DNA from: DASYTH01 sp035712165
GTDB lineage: Bacteria; Actinomycetota; Actinomycetes; Mycobacteriales; Pseudonocardiaceae
Direction of reading: 5' to 3'
Assembly: GCF_035712165.1 (NCBI RefSeq)
Contig: NZ_DASTBH010000065.1
Location: 1 to 37,953, forward strand
Length of the DNA: 37,953 nucleotides
The notes below the pieces were generated by a model. That model made no database searches and was not told the DNA's origin. It was given only the letters and a program-made list of their open reading frames with translations. A program made the position numbers and the translations under genes. Shown in pieces: positions 22,548-29,007 of the stretch (its first letter is position 1; every line of letters begins with the position of its first letter).

Positions 22548-22564
22548 ATTACCTGCGAGGTAAT
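22548..22564. promoter_or_regulatory. ATTACCT-GCG-AGGTAAT operator
   Basis: A perfect 7-bp inverted repeat with a 3-bp centre between the SnoaL-like gene and the MmyB-like regulator. Its right end coincides with the expected -35 position of the regulator promoter, whose -10 is TACGGT at 22587-22592. This is a strong candidate for the binding site of the adjacent regulator, controlling both directions. Confidence 0.72.
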
Positions 22565-22598
22565 GGCGGGGCGGCAGCCGCTGGCCTACGGTTCCGCT

Positions 22599-23348
22599 GT
22601 GAGCACCGCTACCCGTCCCGTCGGAGCGCTGCTGCGCACGTGGCGGGAGCGCCGCCGGCTGAGCCAGCTGGAGTTGGCCATCCGGGCGGAGATCTCCACC
22701 CGGCACCTGAGCTTCGTGGAGACCGGCCGGTCCCGGCCGACCAGCGACATGATCATGCGCCTGTCCGAGCAGCTGGACGTGCCACTGCGGGAGCGCAACA
22801 GCCTGCTGCTGGCCGGCGGGTACGCACCGGCCTACTCGGACAGTGGCCTGGACACGCCCGAGCTCGGGTCCATCCGGGACACGCTGCGCGAGGTGCTCAC
22901 CGCGCACGAGCCCAACCCCGCCGTCGTGGTCGACCGGCACTGGAACCTGGTGGACGCCAACGAGTCCGTGGCGCTGTTCCTCGACGGCGCCGCGCCCGAA
23001 CTGCTCGCGCCGCCGGTCAACGTGCTGCGCCTGAGCCTGCATCCGGACGGCATGGCCGCCCGCATCGTCAACCTGGGCCAGTGGCGGGCGCACCTGCTGG
23101 CCCGGCTGCGCCGCCAGGCCGCCGACACCGGTGACCCGGTCCTCACCGCACTGCACCACGAGCTGTCCGGCTACCCGGGCGCACCGGACGAACCCGAGGG
23201 CGACCCGGCCGACCTGGCCGTCCCGATCCGCTACCGCCACAACGGCACCGAGCACTCCTTCATCTCGCTGACCGCCGTCTTCGGCACCCCCCGCAACGTC
23301 ACCCTGGCCGAGTTGGCCATCGAACTCTTCTACCGCCAAACCCCATGA
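22599..23348 (+). CDS. MmyB-like helix-turn-helix regulator
   Basis: A 249-residue regulator. An XRE helix-turn-helix (about residues 8-65: LLRTWRERRRLSQLELAIRAEISTRHLSFVETGRSRPTSDMI) precedes an MmyB-like ligand domain (about 85-245) with NPAVVVDRHWNLVDANE, LRLSLHPDGMAARIVNL and a final segment FGTPRNVTLAELAIELFYR. Related domains resemble PAS folds that bind fatty-acid-like ligands. GTG at 22599 is six bases after TACGGT, so the message is probably leaderless. The ATG at 22563 overlaps the operator and was rejected. The usual target of such regulators is the divergent enzyme operon, here SnoaL-PPOX-DoxX. Confidence 0.88.
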   Translation: MSTATRPVGALLRTWRERRRLSQLELAIRAEISTRHLSFVETGRSRPTSDMIMRLSEQLDVPLRERNSLLLAGGYAPAYSDSGLDTPELGSIRDTLREVLTAHEPNPAVVVDRHWNLVDANESVALFLDGAAPELLAPPVNVLRLSLHPDGMAARIVNLGQWRAHLLARLRRQAADTGDPVLTALHHELSGYPGAPDEPEGDPADLAVPIRYRHNGTEHSFISLTAVFGTPRNVTLAELAIELFYRQTP

Positions 23349-23358
23349 CAACCGGATC

Positions 23359-23856
23359 ATGCTGACCCGCCGGGCGCACAACCGGGTCGTCATTCTCGGC
23401 CGGGGCGGCGCGGGCAAGTCCACGCTCGCCGCCCGGCTCGGCCTCGCCTGGTCGCTCCCGGTGATCGAGCTGGACAAGCGGTTCTGGACTCCGGAGCTCG
23501 ACCCCCTGCCCAAGGACCGGTGGGTCGAGGTCCAGCTCGAACTGACCGGTGCGAAGCGGTGGATCCTCGACGGCGATCTCGGGCCGTACGACGTGCTCGC
23601 GGTGCGGCTGCGGGCCGCCGACACCGTGATCGTGCTGGACTTCCCGCTCTGGCGATGCGCCTGGCGCGCCCTGCGCCGCTCCCGGGAGAACCTGGCCTTC
23701 TGGCGCTGGCTGGTGGGTTACCGGCGGCGCAGCCTCCCGGTGGTCCTGGCCGCCGTCGCCCAGCACGCCCCGGACGCGGAACTGCAGGTGCTCCGCGACC
23801 CGGGCGCCGTGCGACGGCTGCTCGTCACCACCGGGTGGCGTGCGGATTGTCGTTGA
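23359..23856 (+). CDS. P-loop kinase, adenylate-kinase/topology-modulation type
   Basis: A 165-residue P-loop NTPase. Walker A is GRGGAGKST at residues 14-22, followed by LGLAWSLPVIELDKRFWTPELDPLPKDRW, where D is the expected acceptor-site acid. WILDGDLGPYD and VIVLDFPLWRCAWRALRRSREN match the FlaR/AAA_17-like group annotated as topology-modulation proteins. The usual substrate is unknown; nucleotide phosphorylation is a guess from the fold. It begins 10 bp after the MmyB-like gene. Its last 32 bp overlap the convergent HAF-repeat gene. Confidence 0.78.
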   Translation: MLTRRAHNRVVILGRGGAGKSTLAARLGLAWSLPVIELDKRFWTPELDPLPKDRWVEVQLELTGAKRWILDGDLGPYDVLAVRLRAADTVIVLDFPLWRCAWRALRRSRENLAFWRWLVGYRRRSLPVVLAAVAQHAPDAELQVLRDPGAVRRLLVTTGWRADCR

Positions 23857-24829
23857 CGTCGATGGAGTATCCGGCGACGACGCCGGTGTCGTTGATCGCG
23901 TAGGCGGAACTGGCGACGCGGCCCGGCGGCACGCCCAGGTCGGTGACCGCACCCTGCTTGGACCAGCGAGTCGCGTGCCGCTGGTCCGACAGGGTCACGT
24001 CGCCGACGATCGTGCCGCCGGTGTTGACCGAGATGGCCCGGGCCTCGGTGCCGTTCGGGAGCATGCCGAGAACCGTGGCCGTGCCGTCGACCGCCCATCG
24101 CACGGCCTGGGGACCCTCGCCGGTCAGCGCGGCGCCCACCATGATGCCGGCGTCGTTGATTCCCCAAACAATGGCGAGGTTCGCGCCGGGAAGAACACCG
24201 AGATCGGTGATCGTCCCGTCGGGTGCCCACCGGACCGCGTGCCGGGCGGGTCCGACGTCGACGTAGCCGGTGATGAATCCGCTCGCGTTGATCGCCGTGG
24301 CATGCGCGGAATGCGCGTTCGGCAGCATGGCGAGCTCGGTGGCGGTCCCGCCGGTGGTCCAGCGGATGGCTCCGTAGTTGCCGCTGGAGCCGCGCAGCGC
24401 GTCGCCCACCATGACCCCGTCGGCGTTGACCGCCTCCACGTAGCTGCCGGAGAACCCGTTGGGCACGGGAAGCAGGGTGACCGCGCCCGCTGGGCTCCAC
24501 CATGCCGCCTGGAGGTCGATGTTGCCCGCGATCAGGCCCGCGTCGTTGATCGCGCTCGCGTCGCTCCACATCGCACCCGGCGGCATCGGCAACTGGCTGA
24601 GCGTGCCGTTCGAAGCCCACCGCACGGCGTACTCCCCCGCGTCCGTGCCGGACACACCGACCAGGACGCCTGCCGCGTTGACGGCGAACGCCTGGCTCCT
24701 GGTCGAGCCGGGGAGCTCAGCGAGCTCCACGCCACCGGACGGACCAGCGGTCGCGACGACCGGTGAAAAAGTCGCGAAAACGAGCGAAATCGCGCATAAT
24801 ATTGCGCCTGATACTGCTCTGCGTAACAT
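23825..24829 (-). CDS. Secreted HAF-repeat protein
   Basis: A 334-residue exported protein. A Sec-type signal peptide (MLRRAVSGAILCAISLVFATFSPVVATA, cleavage near residue 28) is followed by about six imperfect repeats of 44-48 residues, each of the pattern A-x-x-IN-x-x-G-x-I-x-G, then HAVRW, then T-x-LG-x-LP. This is the extracellular HAF-repeat family, presumed to form a beta-propeller or beta-rich solenoid of unknown function. ATG at 24829 follows AAAGGG. The signal-peptide region and the promoter beyond it are much more AT-rich than neighbouring DNA, which may indicate foreign origin. The end overlaps the kinase gene by 32 bp. Confidence 0.83.
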   Translation of the reverse strand: MLRRAVSGAILCAISLVFATFSPVVATAGPSGGVELAELPGSTRSQAFAVNAAGVLVGVSGTDAGEYAVRWASNGTLSQLPMPPGAMWSDASAINDAGLIAGNIDLQAAWWSPAGAVTLLPVPNGFSGSYVEAVNADGVMVGDALRGSSGNYGAIRWTTGGTATELAMLPNAHSAHATAINASGFITGYVDVGPARHAVRWAPDGTITDLGVLPGANLAIVWGINDAGIMVGAALTGEGPQAVRWAVDGTATVLGMLPNGTEARAISVNTGGTIVGDVTLSDQRHATRWSKQGAVTDLGVPPGRVASSAYAINDTGVVAGYSIDVNDNPHATRW

Positions 24830-24879
24830 GAGTACGCCCTTTCTTGCCGACGAAAAATGGACGTAACTTCAATCGTTTT

Positions 24880-24890
24880 GTTGCGGCAAC
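24880..24890. promoter_or_regulatory. GTTGC-G-GCAAC inverted repeat
   Basis: A perfect 5-bp inverted repeat in the 231-bp AT-rich region between the divergent HAF-repeat and LLM-monooxygenase genes (24830-25060). It may be an operator for the HAF gene; nothing else ties it to a regulator. Confidence 0.3.
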
Positions 24891-25018
24891 GGTTACCGAT
24901 ATTTGTAGGGCAAAATCTTGCTAATGGTCGGCATAATTGCCCGCGGACGATCACCGCACCCCGGGGCGCGCACCGGCCAAGTACTCGGCGGGGCGGGAAT
25001 AACCGGGTGTGCCACCCT

Positions 25019-25045
25019 GTTGTGATAGATGCAAACGCATACAAC
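25019..25045. promoter_or_regulatory. Putative MarR-type operator before the LLM operon
   Basis: ATGC-AAAC-GCAT (25029-25040) is an inverted repeat, with outer GTTGT (25019-25023) and ACAAC (25041-25045) arms placed slightly asymmetrically. It ends 15 bp before the GTG start and overlaps the likely leader. The MarR protein encoded in the same operon is the probable ligand. Confidence 0.5.
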
Positions 25046-25060
25046 GAAAGGTGGCGTGCC

Positions 25061-26248
25061 GTGCAGTTCGGTGTGCTCTCGGTGAGCGACATCACGCGCG
25101 ACCCGGTGTCCGGGGAGACCCCGACCGAGGCGGAGCGGATCGAGGCGATCGTGCGGATCGCGGAGAAGACCGAGGAGGTCGGCCTGGACGTCTTCGCCAT
25201 CGGCGAGCACCACAACCCGCCCTTCTTCTCCTCCGCGCCGACCACCCTGCTCGCCTACATCGCGGCGCGCACCACGAAGCTGATCATGTCCACCGCGACG
25301 ACGCTGATCACCACCAACGACCCGGTGCGCATCGCCGAGGAGTACGCGATGCTGCAGCACCTGGCGAAGGGCCGGCTGGACCTGATGATGGGCCGGGGCA
25401 ACACCGCCCCGGTGTACCCGTGGTTCGGCCAGGACATCCGGCACGGCCTGCCGCTGGCGCTGGAGAACTACAACCTGCTGCACACCTTGTGGCGCAACGA
25501 CGTGGTGGACTGGGAAGGCCGGTTCCGCACCCCGCTGCAGGGCTTCACCTCGACCCCGCGGCCGCTGGACGACGTGCCGCCGTTCGTGTGGCACGGCTCG
25601 ATCCGCACCCCGGAGATCGCCGAGCAGGCCGCGTACTACGGCGACGGGTTCTTCGCCAACCACATCTTCTGGCCCAAGGAGCACTTCATGCGGCTGGTCG
25701 GGTTCTACCGCCAGCGCTTCGCGCACTACGGCCACGGCACCGAGAAGCAGGCGATCGTCGGGTTGGGCGGCCAGGCCTACATCGCCCGGCGCTCGCAGGA
25801 CGCCGTCCGGGAGTTCCGGCCCTACTTCAACGAGGCTCCGGTCTACGGGCACGGTCCGGCGCTGGAGGACTTCATGGCGGCGACCCCGCTGTCGGTGGGC
25901 AGTCCCCAGGAGGTCATCGACAAAACCCTGACCTTCCAAGAACATTTCGGCGACTACCAGCGCCAGCTGTTCCTGATCGACCACGCCGGCCTACCGCTGA
26001 AGACCGTGCTGGACCAGCTGGACCTGCTCGGCGAGGAGGTCGTGCCGGTGCTGCGCCGGGAGTTGGCCGCCCGGCGCGACCCGGAGGCGGCGGACGCGCC
26101 GACGCACGCCGGCCTGGTGCACGCCAAGTACGGCGACAAGCCGGCCAGGGCGCCGCGGCCCAACGCCAACCGCGGCGACAACACGACCGGTTCCGCGCCG
26201 TACCAGGACAGCGATCCGGCCGTCGAGACGACCTACCCCACGCTGTGA
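25061..26248 (+). CDS. LLM-class flavin-dependent monooxygenase (CE1758-like)
   Basis: A 395-residue luciferase-like monooxygenase, using reduced FMN and O2 on an unknown substrate. Typical segments are MQFGVLSVSDITRDPVSGE, GLDVFAIGEHHNPPFFSSAPTTLLAYIAARTTKLIMSTATTLITTNDPVRIAEEYAMLQHLAKGRLDLMMGRG and SVGSPQEVIDKTLTFQEHFG. Length, the PPFVWHGSIRTPEIAEQAA segment and the neighbouring reductase fit the CE1758 subfamily, which is defined by pairing with a CE1759-type FMN reductase. The last 45 residues are Pro/Asn-rich and probably disordered. GTG at 25061 follows AAAGGTGG. It is overlapped by the MarR gene (TGATG). Confidence 0.9.
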   Translation: MQFGVLSVSDITRDPVSGETPTEAERIEAIVRIAEKTEEVGLDVFAIGEHHNPPFFSSAPTTLLAYIAARTTKLIMSTATTLITTNDPVRIAEEYAMLQHLAKGRLDLMMGRGNTAPVYPWFGQDIRHGLPLALENYNLLHTLWRNDVVDWEGRFRTPLQGFTSTPRPLDDVPPFVWHGSIRTPEIAEQAAYYGDGFFANHIFWPKEHFMRLVGFYRQRFAHYGHGTEKQAIVGLGGQAYIARRSQDAVREFRPYFNEAPVYGHGPALEDFMAATPLSVGSPQEVIDKTLTFQEHFGDYQRQLFLIDHAGLPLKTVLDQLDLLGEEVVPVLRRELAARRDPEAADAPTHAGLVHAKYGDKPARAPRPNANRGDNTTGSAPYQDSDPAVETTYPTL

Positions 26249-26700
26249 TGACCACCACCGCCAACGACGCCTGGGAGGCGCTGCTGTCCGCGCACGCCGC
26301 GCTGATCAAGCGGTTCGCGGCCGAGGACATCTGGCAGGGGCTGTCCATGCGGGAGTACGACGTGCTCTACACGCTGTCCAAGTGCCCGCACCCGCAGCGC
26401 ATCGGCGAGCTGCACCGGCACGTGCTGCTGTCCCAACCGGCACTGTCCCGGCTGGTGGACCGGCTGGTCGAGCGCGGGCTGCTGTGCCGGCACACCGACC
26501 CCGCCGACCGGCGCGGCGTTCGGCTCTCGCTCACCGCCGCCGGCCGGGACCTGCAGCGCCAGGTCGGCCGGCGGCACGCCCGCAGCGTGGCCAGGGCGCT
26601 GTCCGGCGAGCTGGACGCCGGCGAGCTGCGCCGGCTGGAAACGATCTGTCGCAAACTCGCCCACGACGGGCCCGGCACCGACAAGGATCCCAGTTCATGA
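26248..26700 (+). CDS. MarR-family transcriptional regulator
   Basis: A 150-residue winged-helix regulator with the MarR core: LSMREYDVLYTLSKCPHPQRIGELHRHVLLSQPALSRLVDRLVERGLL and the wing TDPADRRGVRLSLTAAGRDL. The ATG overlaps the monooxygenase stop, and its own stop overlaps the FMN-reductase ATG (ATGA), so it is embedded in the operon it probably controls. MarR proteins usually respond to phenolics, oxidants or quinones. No Cys pair for redox sensing is obvious beyond single Cys residues in KCPH, LLCRH and ICRK. Confidence 0.9.
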   Translation: MTTTANDAWEALLSAHAALIKRFAAEDIWQGLSMREYDVLYTLSKCPHPQRIGELHRHVLLSQPALSRLVDRLVERGLLCRHTDPADRRGVRLSLTAAGRDLQRQVGRRHARSVARALSGELDAGELRRLETICRKLAHDGPGTDKDPSS

Positions 26701-27389
26701 ACACCTTCCAGGTCGTGGTCGTCTCGGCCGGGACCAGTGACCCCTCCTCGACCCGGTTGCTGGCCGACCGCACGGCGCAGCGGGTCACGACGCTGGCCGC
26801 CGAGCGCGAGCGCCAGGCCGCCGTGCGGGTCATCGAGCTGCGCGAGCTGGCCGCCGAGACCACCGCCGCGCTGGTCTCCGGGCACGTCGAAGCCGGGCTG
26901 CGGGCGGCGATCACCGTGCTGGCCGAGGCCGACGGGCTGATCGTGGCCACCCCGGTCTACAAGGCCGGGCCCAGCGGCCTGCTCACCTCGTTCTTCCAGG
27001 TGCTGGACAACGACCTGCTGATCGCCACCCCGGTGGTGCTCGCCGCCACCGCCGGAACCGCCCGGCACGCCCTGGTGGTCGACGAGCAGCTCCGGTCGCT
27101 GTTCGCCTTCCTGCGCAGCATGGTCGTGCCGACCTCGTTGTTCGCCGCCACCGAGGACTGGAGCGACCCGGCCCTCACCGAGCGCGTCGACCGGGCCGCC
27201 CTGGAGCTCGTCCTGCTGATGGACAGCGGCTTCGCCCGGCAGGTCCGGGACCAGAGCTGGCGCCGCTACCAGCACCAGTTCGGCAGCGCGGGCGGCACCG
27301 AGCTGGAGATCGACACCGACACCGATCTCATGCGGCTGGCCGCAGGCGGCAGCGCCACCCCCGACCGCGCACCATGGTCCGGTGAGTAA
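26697..27389 (+). CDS. NAD(P)H-dependent FMN reductase, CE1759-like
   Basis: A 230-residue flavodoxin-fold reductase (NADPH-dependent FMN reductase family) that supplies FMNH2. It starts VVVVSAGTSDPSSTRLLADR, the phosphate-binding loop, and contains ADGLIVATPVYKAGPSGLLTSFFQVLDNDLL, the loop that contacts the isoalloxazine ring. The pairing with an LLM monooxygenase in one operon is the hallmark of the CE1758/CE1759 two-component system. It overlaps the pirin gene by 8 bp. Confidence 0.9.
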   Translation: MNTFQVVVVSAGTSDPSSTRLLADRTAQRVTTLAAERERQAAVRVIELRELAAETTAALVSGHVEAGLRAAITVLAEADGLIVATPVYKAGPSGLLTSFFQVLDNDLLIATPVVLAATAGTARHALVVDEQLRSLFAFLRSMVVPTSLFAATEDWSDPALTERVDRAALELVLLMDSGFARQVRDQSWRRYQHQFGSAGGTELEIDTDTDLMRLAAGGSATPDRAPWSGE

Positions 27390-28359
27390 CACGGAGGCCC
27401 GGCCGGCGGCCGTCATGTGCCGGCGCGGACCGGGCACCGGGGCGGCCGCGGTCGAGGTGCTCGAGCCGCGCAGCGTCCCGCTCGGCGGGGTCCGGGCCAT
27501 GCCGGTCCGCCGCACCCTGCCGCAGCGCACCCGGTCGCTGATCGGCGCCTGGTGCTTCGTCGACCACTACGGCCCGGACGACGTGGCGGTCACCGGCGGC
27601 ATGCGGGTCCCGCCGCACCCGCACACCGGGCTGCAGACGGTCAGCTGGCTGTTCAGCGGGGAACTGGAGCACCGGGACAGCCTGGGCACCGTGGCCCCGG
27701 TCCGGCCCGGGCAGCTCAACCTGATGACCGCCGGCCACGGGATCTGCCACTCCGAGCTGTCCACACCCGACACCTCGGTCCTGCACGGGGTGCAGCTGTG
27801 GATCGCGCTGCCCGACGCGCACCGGGACACCCCCGGCGACTTCCAGCACTACGAACCCGAGCCGGTCGACCTGGGCGGCGTCACCGTGCGGGTGTTTCTC
27901 GGCAGCCTCGGCGGCCGGCGGGCGCCGGTGCCCACGTTCACCCCGCTGCTCGGCGCCGAGCTCACCCTGCCGCCGTCCGCCCGGCTGACCCTCGACCTGG
28001 ACCCGGCCTTCGAACACGGCGTGCTGGCTGACACCGGCGAGGTCGACGTGGCCGGCACGCCGTGCTCCGGCGGCCAGCTCGGCTACCTCGAACCCGGCGT
28101 CGAGCAGTTGACCCTGGTCAACCCGGGTCCCGAGCCCGGCCGGGTCATCCTGCTCGGCGGCACGCCGCTGGGGGAGGACCTGGTCATGTGGTGGAACTTC
28201 GTCGGACGCAGCCATGAGGAGATCGCCCGGTTCCGGGACGAGTGGCAGGCCGGGTCCGAGCGGTTCGGCCAGGTGGACGGCTATCCGGGCGACCGGCTGC
28301 CGGCGCCCGACCTGCCCGCCACCCGGCTGGTGCCCCGCCGGGACCAACGGCACAGGTGA
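27382..28359 (+). CDS. Pirin-family cupin
   Basis: A 325-residue bicupin of the pirin family. The metal ligands expected from human pirin are present: His79 and His81 in PPHPHTG, His123 and Glu125 in GHGICHSE. The C-terminal cupin (about residues 195-300) is metal-free as usual. Bacterial pirins can have quercetin 2,3-dioxygenase activity or act as redox-sensitive regulators of central metabolism. GTG at 27382 lies 8 bp inside the FMN-reductase gene and precedes SNTEARPAAVMCRRGP. It is probably the last gene of the LLM-MarR operon, so a role in defence against flavonoids or quinones is plausible. Confidence 0.9.
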   Translation: MSNTEARPAAVMCRRGPGTGAAAVEVLEPRSVPLGGVRAMPVRRTLPQRTRSLIGAWCFVDHYGPDDVAVTGGMRVPPHPHTGLQTVSWLFSGELEHRDSLGTVAPVRPGQLNLMTAGHGICHSELSTPDTSVLHGVQLWIALPDAHRDTPGDFQHYEPEPVDLGGVTVRVFLGSLGGRRAPVPTFTPLLGAELTLPPSARLTLDLDPAFEHGVLADTGEVDVAGTPCSGGQLGYLEPGVEQLTLVNPGPEPGRVILLGGTPLGEDLVMWWNFVGRSHEEIARFRDEWQAGSERFGQVDGYPGDRLPAPDLPATRLVPRRDQRHR

Positions 28360-28367
28360 CCAAGACC

Positions 28368-28407
28368 ACCGACCGATTCGGTAGGTAAACCGACCGAATC
28401 GGTCGGT
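28368..28407. promoter_or_regulatory. Double TetR operator
   Basis: Two tandem 19-bp palindromes, ACCGACCGATTCGGTAGGT (28368-28386) and ACCGACCGAATCGGTCGGT (28389-28407), have centres 21 bp apart, i.e. on the same DNA face. The second covers the -35 region for a TACTGT -10 (28415-28420) that lies seven bases before the TetR ATG, so binding would block the promoter. The site is in the 68-bp gap between pirin and tetR. Confidence 0.8.
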
Positions 28408-28427
28408 AAATTGATACTGTCGACGGT

Positions 28428-29003
28428 ATGGCACGTGTGTACCGGCATCAGGTCGACGAGGACATCCTCGACCGCGCCGCCGGACTGTTCGCCCAGCACG
28501 GGTTCGAGCAGACCTCGCTGAAGTCCCTCGCGGACGCCGCCGGCCTGTCCAAAGCCGGGCTGCTGCACCACTTCCCGAGCAAGGAAGCCCTGTTCCAGGC
28601 CGCCCGGCAGCTCGGCAGGGACCACAGCAGGCGGGTGCTCGAGCACGTCCGCGCCCTTCCGCCCGGACCGGTTCGGGACCGGCAGGTGCTCGAACTGCTC
28701 ACCGACATCGCGCTCGACCGGCCCGGACTGGTGGCGCTGATGTTCCGGGCGGTCAACGCGCCGCACGACAGCCCGACCGACAACGGCGACGAGCTGATGC
28801 TGCCCGAACTGTTCGCCGTCGACCTCGACGACCGGTCCGAGCGGGCCATCCGGGTCATCGGCGCGCTGAGCGCGATGGCCGTGCTGACCATCACCGCCAA
28901 CCGGGCCGGCGACAAGACCGGCTGGCGACCCAAGATCATCGCTACGTGTTTCGACGCCCTCGGCCACCCCCGGCCACAGTCCGACGACCAGGTGGAGGCC
29001 TGA
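28428..29003 (+). CDS. TetR-family regulator of the MMPL exporter
   Basis: A 191-residue TetR repressor with the N-terminal helix-turn-helix (about residues 10-56; ILDRAAGLFAQHGFEQTSLKSLADAAGLSKAGLLHHFPSKEALF) and an alpha-helical ligand domain. ATG at 28428 is seven bases after the TACTGT hexamer, so probably leaderless, and immediately follows the double operator. The MMPL gene starts 4 bp after its stop. Together they form a self-regulated exporter unit. The ligand is unknown; a hydrophobic or cationic drug or lipid is typical for such pairs. Confidence 0.9.
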   Translation: MARVYRHQVDEDILDRAAGLFAQHGFEQTSLKSLADAAGLSKAGLLHHFPSKEALFQAARQLGRDHSRRVLEHVRALPPGPVRDRQVLELLTDIALDRPGLVALMFRAVNAPHDSPTDNGDELMLPELFAVDLDDRSERAIRVIGALSAMAVLTITANRAGDKTGWRPKIIATCFDALGHPRPQSDDQVEA

Positions 29004-29007
29004 TTTC

